IMG/VR virus record: IMGVR_UViG_3300042885_000793
Coordinates: 1-22,273 of that record
DNA: 22,273 nt
Direction: 5' to 3' (one strand)
DNA from: a virus
Position numbers and translations under genes: made by a program. Positions 1 through 6,926 of this stretch are shown one piece after another. Under the pieces are notes generated by a model, which ran no database searches, was not told the origin of the DNA, and saw only the letters and a program-made list of their open reading frames with translations. Every line of letters starts with the position of its first letter. Within the stretch, counting starts at the first letter, position 1.

Positions 1-1
1 T

Positions 2-895
2 TTAAAGAGTGGTGCTACATCGGGAATAAGAACGGGATTGAGAGCAGTAGATGAGTTGACGAATGGATGGCAAAAAAGTGATTTGATTATTTTAGCAGGT
101 AGACCTTCGATGGGAAAAACAGCAGCAGCAGTTTCAATGAGCATATACCCAGCGTTAAGAGATAATAAAGCAGTAGCAATATTTTCACTTGAAATGAGTA
201 AAGAACAATTAACTGGTAGGATAGAATCATTTATAAGCGAAATTGATGTTTCTCGAATAATTAAAAAGCAGTTGACGTTAGAAGAAATAAATCGTATGGA
301 TAAAAGTTGCGAAGAACTATATAACGCACCAATATTCATTGACGATACACCAAACATTAGTTTGATTGAACTAAAATCTAAGTCAAGAAAATTAGTAAAA
401 GAAAACAAGGTAGAACTAATAATCATTGACTACTTACAATTAATGAGAAGTGGCTTGAACATTGGGAATAGAGAGCAAGAGATTGCAGAAATAAGTAGAG
501 GTTTAAAAGCACTTGCAAAGGAACTAAAGATTCCAGTTATTGCATTATCACAATTAAGTAGATTGGTAGAAAGTAGAGCAGATAAAAAACCTATGCTTTC
601 AGATTTAAGAGAGAGTGGGCAAATAGAACAAGATGCAGATATGGTTTTGTTTTGTTATAGACCAGAATATTATGACATAGAAACGTATGAAGTTGGCTCT
701 GAAACTTTCGATGCTAATGGCTTATTTATGCTTATAGTTTCAAAGCATAGAAACGGAGAACTTGGCGAGATACCTTTGAAGTTTATTCACAATCAAACCA
801 AATTAAAAAATTATGATTCAGATGAAAATTTCTCAAATAAAAAATCTATAATAAATTCAACAATAAGTACATTCGCAGATGAAAACCCATTTTAA
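2..895 (+). CDS. dnaB: DnaB-type replicative helicase, C-terminal part (5' truncated by window edge)
   Basis: This is the RecA-like motor domain of a DnaB-family (superfamily 4) hexameric helicase, which unwinds DNA ahead of the replication fork. The frame is open from base 2, and the residues before the first possible start (TTG at 38) already match the family, including a TG(L)RAVDELTNGW lead-in. The gene therefore begins outside the window and its N-terminal domain is not visible. Counting the codon at base 2 as residue 1, Walker A is GRPSMGKT at 33-40. An IIIDYLQL Walker B follows near 140. The SQLSR stretch and the LSDLRESGQIEQDAD signature of DnaB helicases come next. The C-terminal tail after the core is short and Asn/Ser-rich. 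It leads the recombination genes that follow, with an 11-base gap to the XRE gene. Family assignment is secure; a plasmid or prophage origin cannot be separated from a lytic phage here. Confidence 0.95.
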   Translation, partial: LKSGATSGIRTGLRAVDELTNGWQKSDLIILAGRPSMGKTAAAVSMSIYPALRDNKAVAIFSLEMSKEQLTGRIESFISEIDVSRIIKKQLTLEEINRMDKSCEELYNAPIFIDDTPNISLIELKSKSRKLVKENKVELIIIDYLQLMRSGLNIGNREQEIAEISRGLKALAKELKIPVIALSQLSRLVESRADKKPMLSDLRESGQIEQDADMVLFCYRPEYYDIETYEVGSETFDANGLFMLIVSKHRNGELGEIPLKFIHNQTKLKNYDSDENFSNKKSIINSTISTFADENPF

Positions 896-906
896 TAACT
901 AAATAT

Positions 907-1137
907 ATGAAAACCAAAAAAGCAAAATTAAGATTAAAAGAGAACAAGGTAAAAGAAGTCCTTGCTACTATGGGTATGAGTCAACAAGAGTTGGCAGATA
1001 GAATAGGAACTAATAGAGGTCACATATCTAAAATAGCAAACCAAAGAAGTCCCGCAGTAAGTTTACCAATCGCAATTAAGATAGCGAAAGAACTTAAAAT
1101 GCCAGTAGAGGAATTATTTATAATTGAATCAGAATGA
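907..1137 (+). CDS. XRE/Cro-CI family helix-turn-helix regulator
   Basis: A 76-residue protein that is almost entirely one XRE (Cro/CI-like) DNA-binding domain, about residues 14-72. The pattern MGMSQQELADRIGTNRGHIS gives the two HTH helices, and the usual closing helix region reads KELKMPVEELF. No ligand-binding or oligomerisation domain is attached, so it resembles a Cro-like repressor or a plasmid/phage copy-control regulator. It lies between the helicase gene and a 158-base gap that contains a candidate promoter with inverted repeats, which makes that gap its most likely target. Binding there is inferred from position only. The Lys-rich N-terminus (residues 1-16) may add non-specific DNA contacts. 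Confidence 0.9.
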   Translation: MKTKKAKLRLKENKVKEVLATMGMSQQELADRIGTNRGHISKIANQRSPAVSLPIAIKIAKELKMPVEELFIIESE

Positions 1138-1176
1138 AGAAAAGGGAACGAATAAAAAAAGTAAGCAAAGTGTATG

Positions 1177-1196
1177 TACTAACTTATACTACTAAC
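1177..1196. repeat. Direct repeat TACTAAC x2 in the gap after the regulator gene
   Basis: TACTAAC occurs at 1177-1183 and again at 1190-1196, 13 bases apart. This is just over one helical turn. It lies upstream of the exonuclease promoter and could be an operator for the adjacent XRE protein. The elements are short, so chance is possible in DNA this A+T rich. Confidence 0.25.
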
Positions 1197-1246
1197 AAAA
1201 ATTTCAATGATTTGTTAATAAAAAAAGAGCAAAAAGTTATACATTA

Positions 1247-1280
1247 TTGTAACAAATGATTATATTTGTAAACTACAAAA
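1247..1280 (+). promoter_or_regulatory. Candidate promoter and operator upstream of the exonuclease gene
   Basis: TATATTTG at 1261-1268 matches the Bacteroidota -7 element TAnnTTTG. No convincing TTTG -33 element sits 19-21 bases upstream, so the promoter may depend on an activator or be weak. The -7 box is wrapped in inverted repeats: TTGT-A-ACAA at 1247-1255, ACAAAT/ATTTGT at 1252-1257 and 1264-1269, and ATTTGTA-N3-TACAAAA at 1264-1280. The last resembles the perfect palindrome at 18462-18477. A repressor bound here would cover the promoter. The remainder of the 1138-1295 gap shows no gene. Confidence 0.45.
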
Positions 1281-1295
1281 AAACAACAAATAATT

Positions 1296-2159
1296 ATGAA
1301 GACAAATACGCAACCTATTGATTATGTTAAAGATACGTTCCCTGAATACTTGGGCAAGAAAGACCACATATCTGCAAGTGACATTAAAAGTTTTATGAAA
1401 AGTCCACAGTATTATTTTTACAATAAATACGAAGACAAAAAAGTTAAGAATGAAGATGCAAGACATTTTATAATAGGTTCTGCATTACACGAATCTGTAC
1501 TTGAGCCTCATCAATTTTTTGATAACTACATTGTCGCTCCAAAATTTGATAGAAGAACAAAAGAAGGTAAGCAGGAGTTTAATGACTTTCAAATTAAGAA
1601 TAAAGGCAAAGGTATTCTACTCGAAGAAGAGATGGATATGATTATTAAAATGGGTGCAAACGCACTAAAAAATAAATCATTAATTGAACTTGTAAACGAT
1701 AGTTATAGAGAGTTAAGCATTTACACTTCTGATGAAAAAACAGGGTTAAAAATAAAATTGCGACCAGATGTATTTTGCAAAAACAAAAGTACAATCGTAG
1801 ATATTAAAACTTGCGTAGATAGTAGCAATAAAGAGTTTAAGAGAAATGTTTATTCCTATGGGTACTCTATATCCGATGCTTTCTATAAAGACTTTGCAAA
1901 CAAAGAAAACTATGTATTTTGTGCTATTGAAAAAAATCCTCCTCATCAAGTTAGTTTGTATGAACTAACAGACGAAATGGTAGACTATGGTAGAAAAATG
2001 TATAGAACAGGTCTTGACTTATTAAAGTGGAGTTATGACAACAACTATTGGTGCGATTACAACGAGTTTGAAATATTAAAAGAATGTTACGAATTAGAAA
2101 ATCTTGATACATTTTTTGAAACGCTTGAAAATTCATCTATAATATCAATCTTAAAATAG
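1296..2159 (+). CDS. PD-(D/E)XK exonuclease, DUF3799/RecE-like
   Basis: A 287-residue nuclease of the PD-(D/E)XK superfamily, close to the DUF3799 (exodeoxyribonuclease VIII-like) group that partners RecT in phages. The N-terminal SASDIKSFMKSPQYYF motif, H65 in GSALHE, D158 in the RPDVF strand and D169-I-K171 make the canonical metal-binding active site. The family digests one strand of double-stranded DNA to expose tails for annealing, which fits the RecT gene four small genes downstream. Length is normal for the free-standing version, with no helicase domain fused. The start at 1296 follows an A-rich leader and the candidate promoter at 1261-1268. DUF3799 versus a general Cas4/RecB-like nuclease cannot be settled by eye, but the RecT context favours the former. 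Confidence 0.87.
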   Translation: MKTNTQPIDYVKDTFPEYLGKKDHISASDIKSFMKSPQYYFYNKYEDKKVKNEDARHFIIGSALHESVLEPHQFFDNYIVAPKFDRRTKEGKQEFNDFQIKNKGKGILLEEEMDMIIKMGANALKNKSLIELVNDSYRELSIYTSDEKTGLKIKLRPDVFCKNKSTIVDIKTCVDSSNKEFKRNVYSYGYSISDAFYKDFANKENYVFCAIEKNPPHQVSLYELTDEMVDYGRKMYRTGLDLLKWSYDNNYWCDYNEFEILKECYELENLDTFFETLENSSIISILK

Positions 2160-2161
2160 TT

Positions 2162-2329
2162 ATGAAACTAAGGATAATGCAAATAATTTTATTTTTCCCT
2201 TGTTGTCTTTTAGATGGCTTAATATTATTTTTTATACTTATTCCAATATGGGTAGTATGCGGAGTTAAAGCAACAACGAAAGAGCCATTATTAGAGTGGC
2301 TATTTGATAAAACCAATAAAAATAAATAG
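2162..2329 (+). CDS. Small single-pass membrane protein (55 aa), unknown
   Basis: A 55-codon reading frame fills the gap between the exonuclease stop (2157-2159) and the next ATG (2331), with 2 bases on one side and 1 on the other. It starts MKLRIMQIILFFPCC and has one long hydrophobic stretch, about residues 5-35, followed by a polar tail rich in Lys and Glu. A membrane helix with a cytoplasmic tail is likely. The exact fit between neighbours, the ATG start and the strong hydrophobicity argue for a real gene despite its size. No family is recognised. Small phage membrane proteins of this sort include inhibitors of host systems and lysis accessories, but nothing here decides between them. Confidence 0.6.
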   Translation: MKLRIMQIILFFPCCLLDGLILFFILIPIWVVCGVKATTKEPLLEWLFDKTNKNK

Positions 2330-2333
2330 TATG
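2310..2333 (+). promoter_or_regulatory. A-rich translation leader, copy 1
   Basis: AACCAATAAAAATAAATAG precedes the ATG at 2331. It is close to the two later copies at 2561-2585 and 2781-2805. Because the repeat ends in the start codon each time, it fixes the start of the zinc-ribbon gene at 2331 rather than at the in-frame ATG at 2304, which lies inside the preceding gene. Confidence 0.55.
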
Positions 2334-2570
2334 GATATTGCTAATGTTCAGAAAAACTCAAAATACATAGGTTATGAATGTGTACAATGCGGTAAAAAAA
2401 TAGAAGAAAATGAAAGGCAAAAAATAATATCGCTTGGTTGCTTTCAAACTTGGTGTATGCTTTGTATGGTAAAAAGATACCCTTCAGACAAGCACCTTTG
2501 GGACTATGTAAAGAGTAACGGAAATAAAGATATTATTATAGATAGAAACGATTTATTAAATAACCAATAA
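2331..2570 (+). CDS. Small zinc-ribbon-like protein (79 aa), unknown role
   Basis: The protein carries two cysteine knuckles: C17-V-Q-C20 and, after a short helix, C37 with C42-M-L-C45. Together they can bind one zinc ion in a treble-clef or ribbon fold, with C37 as a possible spare ligand. The remaining C-terminal part is charged. Such small zinc proteins in phage recombination clusters are usually nucleic-acid or protein adaptors, but no named family is recognised. An in-frame ATG at 2304 would add nine residues. I chose 2331 because the repeated A-rich leader ends exactly there and because 2304 lies within the 55-residue membrane protein gene. A single base separates it from that gene. Confidence 0.75.
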   Translation: MDIANVQKNSKYIGYECVQCGKKIEENERQKIISLGCFQTWCMLCMVKRYPSDKHLWDYVKSNGNKDIIIDRNDLLNNQ

Positions 2571-2585
2571 AAACAAATAAGTATG
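2561..2585 (+). promoter_or_regulatory. A-rich translation leader, copy 2
   Basis: TAACCAATAAAAACAAATAA followed by GTATG. It differs from copy 3 (2781-2805) by one base over 25. Here its first bases code for the end of the zinc-ribbon protein, whereas in copy 3 the gene has already stopped, so coding constraint does not explain the similarity. Confidence 0.6.
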
Positions 2586-2783
2586 AAACAAAAATCAATT
2601 AAAACAAAGAAAAAACTTTTAGATATTGTTTACGAATTAAAAGATGGCAGAAGTGAAAGTATTACTTATGGCGGTAATTTTAAGGATGAGTATTTGATAA
2701 AACATATTTCGGAAAAAGTTGCTAAATTAAAATTAGGCGACAAGTTAATTATATCTCCAAGAGAGTGTGTAGAAATAAAATAA
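2583..2783 (+). CDS. Hypothetical protein, 66 aa
   Basis: A small basic protein with a Lys-rich N-terminus (residues 1-14) followed by a predicted beta-rich segment (LLDIVYELKDGRSESITYGG) and a helix-strand end (KLKLGDKLIISPREC). No family is recognised. It is co-oriented with its neighbours and begins at one of the three repeated A-rich leaders, which supports translation from 2583. Its position between exonuclease and RecT suggests an accessory role in recombination or replication, but nothing in the sequence shows a catalytic or binding motif. Confidence 0.7.
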   Translation: MKQKSIKTKKKLLDIVYELKDGRSESITYGGNFKDEYLIKHISEKVAKLKLGDKLIISPRECVEIK

Positions 2784-2805
2784 CCAATAAAAACAAATAA
2801 ATATG
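2781..2805 (+). promoter_or_regulatory. A-rich translation leader, copy 3
   Basis: This copy starts at the stop codon of the 66-aa gene (2781-2783) and runs to the ATG at 2803. It is nearly identical to copy 2. A looser version, AACCAAAAACAAAAAAATAA, precedes the RecT start at 3042. Confidence 0.6.
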
Positions 2806-3039
2806 AAAAACGAAAAAATGTTTAAAGCGGATTACAATAAACAGCAGTACAAAATAGAAATTATTATTTGTGAAAATGGAAGTCTTTTCTATGTTGAAAA
2901 AATAAATAAAGACTTTACAATCACTTATGATAGCTTGATTGGAGCATTAGAAATTACTAAGATTAATTTGATAAAAGACCAGTCTGGAGAGAATAGAAAA
3001 ACATACAAAAAACAAGTTAAACCAAAAACAAAAAAATAA
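2803..3039 (+). CDS. Hypothetical protein, 78 aa
   Basis: A 78-residue protein with a predicted mixed alpha/beta core (about residues 5-55, containing YKIEIIICENGSLFYVEK) and a strongly basic C-terminal tail (residues 60-78, mostly Lys, Arg, Asn and Thr). The tail suggests nucleic-acid contact, but no domain is recognised. It starts at leader copy 3 and stops two bases before the RecT ATG, so the two are probably translated together. Direct evidence for function is absent. Confidence 0.7.
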   Translation: MKNEKMFKADYNKQQYKIEIIICENGSLFYVEKINKDFTITYDSLIGALEITKINLIKDQSGENRKTYKKQVKPKTKK

Positions 3040-3041
3040 AT

Positions 3042-3884
3042 ATGGAAAATCAATTAGCAACAAACACAAAGAAGTCGGTATCTTCAATTCTTTCGCAAGA
3101 CTTAGTTAAAGCGAGATTCACAGAAATTCTTGGCAAGAGTGCAAATGCTTTTGTTAGTAGTATAATTTCTGCTACAAAATCAAATCCCTCACTTGCAGAG
3201 TGTGAGCCTGATAGCGTAATTTCAAGTGCCGTAATTGCGGCAACATTGAACTTGCCTATTCAATCAAATTTAGGTTTTGCTCATATAGTGCCTTACAAAA
3301 AAGATGGAGTGCCTGTTGCACAATTCCAAATGGGGTACAAAGGATTCATTCAGTTAGCTTTAAGAACTGCACAATACAAAACTATCAATGCAAGTGAGAT
3401 ATACGAAGGAGAGTTGATTAAACACGATAGAATAACAGGAGATGTAGAACTTGACACTAACAAAAAGAAATCAAACAAAGTTATCGGCTATGTAGCATAT
3501 TTTAAATTACTCAATGGTTTTGAGAAAATGCTTTATATGACGAGAGAGCAATTAGAATCTCACGGTGGGAAGTATTCAAAATCATACGCTAACAAATATG
3601 GCAGATGGCAACAAGATTTTGACTCTATGGCTTTAAAAACGGTTATAAAACTTTTGCTAAGTAAGTATGGCATCCTATCGGTAGATATGCAAACAGCAAT
3701 CATTACAGACCAATCAGTAATTAAAGATGCAGACACGCTTGATGTAGAGTATGTAGATGCAAACGACAAAGATGTATTCCAATCTTCTGCATTAGAAGAA
3801 ACGGAAGCGGTTGAAGTTAATGTATTGGTTTCGGATGCACAAAAAATAGCAGATGCAAAATCTCAATCTAAATTAAAATTATAA
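3042..3884 (+). CDS. recT: RecT-family single-strand annealing protein
   Basis: A 280-residue RecT family recombinase that coats single-stranded DNA and anneals complementary strands. The fold core is visible as ARFTEILGKSANAFVSSI near the N-terminus, then the family's SAVIAATLNLPIQSNLGFAHIVPYK segment, then QFQMGYKGFIQLALR, and a C-terminal part with KTVIKLLLSKYG. Length is typical. The last 60 residues are acidic and variable, as in other RecT proteins, where this tail interacts with partners. It should act with the PD-(D/E)XK nuclease at 1296-2159. The HNH gene begins on the base right after its stop, giving tight coupling. Family assignment is secure. Confidence 0.95.
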   Translation: MENQLATNTKKSVSSILSQDLVKARFTEILGKSANAFVSSIISATKSNPSLAECEPDSVISSAVIAATLNLPIQSNLGFAHIVPYKKDGVPVAQFQMGYKGFIQLALRTAQYKTINASEIYEGELIKHDRITGDVELDTNKKKSNKVIGYVAYFKLLNGFEKMLYMTREQLESHGGKYSKSYANKYGRWQQDFDSMALKTVIKLLLSKYGILSVDMQTAIITDQSVIKDADTLDVEYVDANDKDVFQSSALEETEAVEVNVLVSDAQKIADAKSQSKLKL

Positions 3885-4136
3885 ATGAAAGCACACACCA
3901 AAATTTATCTTGAATATTTTGGCTTTGAAAAATCCGACTTTATCCCTTGCGAGATATGTGGTGCAACGGCTGTTGACATTCATCATATCGAAGCAAGAGG
4001 TATGGGAGGCTCAAAGACAAGAGATGTAATAGAAAACCTTATGGCTGTATGTAGAAGTTGCCACATAGAGTATGGCGACAAAGTTAAGCACAAAGAGTAT
4101 GTAATAGAAGTTCATAATAAATATATAAAAAAATGA
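3885..4136 (+). CDS. HNH endonuclease, 83 aa
   Basis: A minimal HNH nuclease. Zinc-binding pairs C22-E-I-C25 and C56-R-S-C59 bracket the D31-I-H33-H34 catalytic strand, and N51 with H60 completes the ββα-metal motif. The protein is little more than the domain. It starts directly after the RecT stop and overlaps the next gene by four bases (ATGA). In phages, small HNH proteins at such positions either aid recombination and packaging or are free-standing homing-type nucleases. The operon placement between RecT and the resolvase suggests a recombination role like that of NinG/Rap-type nucleases, but this is inference. Confidence 0.85.
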   Translation: MKAHTKIYLEYFGFEKSDFIPCEICGATAVDIHHIEARGMGGSKTRDVIENLMAVCRSCHIEYGDKVKHKEYVIEVHNKYIKK

Positions 4137-4137
4137 T
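4119..4137 (+). repeat. Gene-junction repeat, copy 1
   Basis: AAATATATAAAAAAATGAT spans the end of the HNH gene and the start of the next gene (ATG at 4133). The same 19 bases recur at 4313-4331 across the following junction. Both copies encode a C-terminal YIKK and place an overlapping ATGA stop/start. Confidence 0.6.
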
Positions 4138-4330
4138 AGTATTAAAAATATGGTTTTGGCTAAGTTTTATAGGTTTCATCTTATTGTTTTTTAGAAGCGA
4201 TAGGAAAATGCTATTTCAAATTGTTTTCTTTAAAAATGGAGATATTATAGGATATGTAACGCTTTGGTTGGCTCTAATAATTTGTCTTCCAATTACTATA
4301 CCCTACTCAATTAAATATATAAAAAAATGA
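4133..4330 (+). CDS. Small membrane protein with two predicted helices (65 aa)
   Basis: A hydrophobic protein. Helix one covers about residues 3-20 (IWFWLSFIGFILLFF), a basic loop RSDRK follows, and helix two covers about residues 40-58 (GYVTLWLALIICLPITI). Both ends carry Lys. It overlaps the HNH gene upstream and the 78-aa gene downstream by four bases each, so it is translationally coupled on both sides. No family is recognised. A holin-like or host-membrane-modifying role is possible, but no lysis enzyme is nearby to support it. Confidence 0.75.
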   Translation: MIVLKIWFWLSFIGFILLFFRSDRKMLFQIVFFKNGDIIGYVTLWLALIICLPITIPYSIKYIKK

Positions 4331-4331
4331 T
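4313..4331 (+). repeat. Gene-junction repeat, copy 2
   Basis: Exact 19-base match to 4119-4137, again ending in the ATGA overlap that starts the next gene at 4327. The spacing of the two copies equals the length of the intervening gene, as if that gene had been inserted by recombination between identical junctions, or as if the junction had been duplicated with it. Confidence 0.6.
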
Positions 4332-4563
4332 TGAGAAAGGAGAAATCGTATTTGCAAATCTTATATTCAAAAATAAGAAAGGAATAATTATAATAGTGAA
4401 AGAGCAGATATTTTCAAGAGAGTACGATGGTAGCTATAAGCAAGTGTACACAAAGCAAAATGACGAAGCTAAAATAAAAAGTTTCGGTCTTAAAGAAGAT
4501 ACACTAACTCTACAAAAAATTGATGTAATTAAAAGTTTGGGATTTAAAATCAAATATAATTAA
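4327..4563 (+). CDS. Hypothetical protein, 78 aa
   Basis: A small, probably beta-rich protein: early strands GEIVFANLIF and KKGIIIIVKEQIF, then a Tyr/Lys-rich loop, then KIKSFGLKEDTLTLQKIDVI and a short end. No domain is recognised. It begins at an ATGA overlap with the membrane protein gene and ends the first tightly coupled run of genes. The 46-base gap that follows holds an inverted repeat shared with the helicase upstream region. Confidence 0.7.
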   Translation: MIEKGEIVFANLIFKNKKGIIIIVKEQIFSREYDGSYKQVYTKQNDEAKIKSFGLKEDTLTLQKIDVIKSLGFKIKYN

Positions 4564-4571
4564 AACTATTT

Positions 4572-4587
4572 TAATAAACTTATTAAC
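4572..4587. promoter_or_regulatory. 16-base element shared with 7584-7599, copy 1
   Basis: TAATAAACTTATTAAC lies in the gap before the resolvase gene, ending 22 bases before its ATG. It contains the inverted repeat TTAATAA-AC-TTATTAA (4571-4586), and a further TTATTAA follows at 4591-4597. Fifteen of 16 bases match the element before the large helicase gene, which ends 21 bases before that ATG. Equal spacing suggests an operator or core-promoter element. Confidence 0.4.
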
Positions 4588-4609
4588 GTGTTATTAACAA
4601 AATATAGAT

Positions 4610-5092
4610 ATGTCGAAAAGTATAGGGGTTTCAAAAACAAATGAAGTTGCAATAATTGAAGTAGAAGAAAAAATCTTTGAAATTGATATTACGAGGAAAT
4701 GTCATTTAATAGACGTTATACCTATGGGAGCAGTGCGAATGACCAGGTCTGACACTTGGAAACTTGACCCTAATCACAAGAACGAAAAGCAGAGGCAAAG
4801 ACCTGCAGTAACAAGGTATTGGGCGTTTAAAAACAAAGTAGTACAAGAGTGTACGAAAACAAATTATATAATGAAAAATACTATTGATGTCGTCTTTTTT
4901 TTACCTATGCCTGAGAGTTGGTCGTTAAAAAAGAAAGAAAGAATGAATGGTATGCCACATAAAAGTCGCCCCGATGTCGATAATATCATAAAAGGTTTTA
5001 TGGATGCACTAAAAGATGAAGATGGAGATGTGTGGAGAATTATAGCTGAGAAAAGATACGCTTATAAAGGCTCAATATTAGTGTACGAATAA
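4610..5092 (+). CDS. rusA: RusA-type Holliday-junction resolvase
   Basis: A 160-residue homologue of RusA, which cuts four-way junctions made during recombination. The metal-binding core is R120-P121-D122-V123-D124-N125 followed by IIKGFMDALKDEDGDV, where D138 or D140 provides the third acidic ligand. Upstream, IPMGAVRMTR is the substrate-strand segment of the family. The first 30 residues extend beyond a typical RusA (about 120 aa) and have no recognised domain. The gene stands alone after a 46-base gap with a candidate operator, so it may be separately controlled. With the exonuclease and RecT genes it completes a recombination pathway. Confidence 0.9.
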   Translation: MSKSIGVSKTNEVAIIEVEEKIFEIDITRKCHLIDVIPMGAVRMTRSDTWKLDPNHKNEKQRQRPAVTRYWAFKNKVVQECTKTNYIMKNTIDVVFFLPMPESWSLKKKERMNGMPHKSRPDVDNIIKGFMDALKDEDGDVWRIIAEKRYAYKGSILVYE

Positions 5093-5094
5093 TT

Positions 5095-5121
5095 TTTGTA
5101 TCATTTAATTACTTATATTTG
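5095..5121 (+). promoter_or_regulatory. Candidate promoter for the 592-aa mosaic protein gene
   Basis: TATATTTG at 5114-5121 matches the Bacteroidota -7 element, 22 bases before the ATG at 5144. TTTG at 5095-5098 is a possible -33 element, but the 15-base spacing is shorter than the usual 19-21. No terminator-like hairpin lies between it and the resolvase gene. Confidence 0.45.
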
Positions 5122-5143
5122 CTAAGTTAAATTTTCAAAAAAA

Positions 5144-6922
5144 ATGAAGAAAATTAAAAATACAAATAACGGCAAAGACGGTGGAACGCTTGTAGGTAAA
5201 GCACATTACGACAAAGATGGTAAATCTTTGGGTGGGATAAAAACTATAATAACTGATGATAATAGACCTGTTGAAGTAGAAGGCGGTGAAGTAATAATTA
5301 ACAAACACGCATCTAAAAAACATTGGAGAGAATTAAGCAGAATCAATCAGAGTGCAGGAAACGGAGTACCTATAACAGAACCACACTTTAAAAAAGGTGG
5401 CAATACTGAAAAAAGTAAATTTAAAAGCAAGGTAGAAGAGAGAAAGCAGAAAGTTGCAAAAGTTATGCACGAATTTAAAGAGGGCAAACTTAAATCTCAC
5501 GGAAAGAAAATAACAAAACATAAACAAGCAGTAGCAATAGCGTTAAGTGAAGCACTAAGATTAAAAGATGGTGGAGCTGTTTACACTATAACTGCAAAAG
5601 AAATTGTTGATTTGAATAGTATAAATAGATTAAAAGATGGTGGGAAACTTGAAAAAGAAATAAAAGCTAAAACTTACAAAGAGTGGTTGGCTTTGATGCG
5701 TAAAGATAACAATGCACACAATGAAAACGCACACCAAGACGATGTTATTCCTTTTTGGGAGTGGGTTAGTGAAATGGGTGCAATGTATGGTTTTAAGCCA
5801 TTAAAAGACGCTTCTGGTGACACAATAGTAGTTCGCACACAAGATAACCCTCCAAACAAAAAAGATGTGTTAGAATACGTTGAGCGAATGAAAAAGATTT
5901 ATGCAGACGAAGATGGCGACATTGATGAAAATGCTGAAGAAATTATTGCTGAAGATGTTGCTAAAGAGTTTAATATTGATATGATTTCCGCTTATGATTA
6001 CATTGATAATTCAAAATTAAAAAATGGCGGGGAAATAAATACTAATTCAAATATGAGAAGTTTGGGTGATTGGCTTTTAAACTCTCAAGATGGAAGAAAA
6101 TTGTTGCGTAAGTCAAAAAATTTAAAAGAGTTTGAATACAATTTAAAAAAGGAATTGCCAATAAATTCTCCTAAAGGAAAAGTAAATAAAATAGATTCAA
6201 ATTTTGATTACGAGCATTTATGGAAAAATACAAAATACTTTTTTAGAGATGGCGGGTATATAGAGCCTCACAAAGAAGTTAAGACCGATTTAGCGACAGT
6301 ATTAAACGAATTGAATTATGGAGAGTATGAGCAAACAGTTTATCTTCGCTTACGCAATCTTTCTGATGAAAAAATGCTTGACGAAATAGCTTCAATATCT
6401 GATGACTACCAAGAATTAGAAGATGCAATACAACTTAAAATTGATGATTATGAATCGGAACAATCTGATATTGATAGCGAAATTGATGAAGTGAATGATG
6501 GTGATTTAAGCAAAAGTAAAAAAGCTACAAAAGAAAAAGAATTACAAAAAAAGTACGAGAGTATTAAGGATAAAATTGATTTACTTGAAATACAAAAAAA
6601 GGAGAAAGAAACTCTTAAAGACCAATTTTATGTACTTGACGTTGATGATGACTATGTAAAAGAGATAATACAAAAAGTAGGTGCAAGATTACAAACAAGA
6701 CAAAACATTAATGCAGGGACTGATTTGTTCCCAGAAGATGCTAATATAAAAGAGTTCGTTAAAAAAGCACCCACTACTAATGTTTCAAAAATAAAAAAAG
6801 ATTTAAAACTTTACGATGAAGATGAAGACTTAGAGTTATTGTTTATAATGAAAAAAACAGACCCTAAGAACTTCACTCCAGAAATGTGGGAACTTTGTAA
6901 AAAAATAATGTCTAAAAAATAA
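5144..6922 (+). CDS. Mosaic protein with GG-linkers and a DUF6496 module (592 aa)
   Basis: A protein built from modules separated by repeated linkers: KDGG 11-14, FKKGG 82-86, LKDGG 140-144, LKDGG 163-167, LKNGG 292-296 and FRDGG 367-371. Module one (residues 15-80) contains RPVEVEGGEVIINKHASKK and a SRINQSAGNG end, resembling a Gly-Gly-Glu-Val-(I/V)-N-K motif I associate with phage tail and internal virion proteins. Module two (about 95-140) matches DUF6496: KVMHEFKEGKLKS followed by KQAVAIALSEA. Residues 175-290 and 298-365 are acidic and helical without known family. Residues 400-500 form a likely coiled coil. The protein has no signal peptide or membrane segment. It shares its linker with three later proteins. 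Function is unknown; a virion-associated or substrate-presenting scaffold is inference. Confidence 0.85.
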   Translation: MKKIKNTNNGKDGGTLVGKAHYDKDGKSLGGIKTIITDDNRPVEVEGGEVIINKHASKKHWRELSRINQSAGNGVPITEPHFKKGGNTEKSKFKSKVEERKQKVAKVMHEFKEGKLKSHGKKITKHKQAVAIALSEALRLKDGGAVYTITAKEIVDLNSINRLKDGGKLEKEIKAKTYKEWLALMRKDNNAHNENAHQDDVIPFWEWVSEMGAMYGFKPLKDASGDTIVVRTQDNPPNKKDVLEYVERMKKIYADEDGDIDENAEEIIAEDVAKEFNIDMISAYDYIDNSKLKNGGEINTNSNMRSLGDWLLNSQDGRKLLRKSKNLKEFEYNLKKELPINSPKGKVNKIDSNFDYEHLWKNTKYFFRDGGYIEPHKEVKTDLATVLNELNYGEYEQTVYLRLRNLSDEKMLDEIASISDDYQELEDAIQLKIDDYESEQSDIDSEIDEVNDGDLSKSKKATKEKELQKKYESIKDKIDLLEIQKKEKETLKDQFYVLDVDDDYVKEIIQKVGARLQTRQNINAGTDLFPEDANIKEFVKKAPTTNVSKIKKDLKLYDEDEDLELLFIMKKTDPKNFTPEMWELCKKIMSKK

Positions 6923-6926
6923 AGAT

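Noticed and set aside
1138-1295. A hidden small gene in the gap before the exonuclease
   Set aside because: Frames are short and interrupted; the gap is better explained by promoter and operator sequences.
2304-2330. Earlier in-frame ATG for the zinc-ribbon gene
   Set aside because: It lies within the 55-aa membrane protein gene, and the repeated A-rich leader ends exactly at the ATG at 2331.
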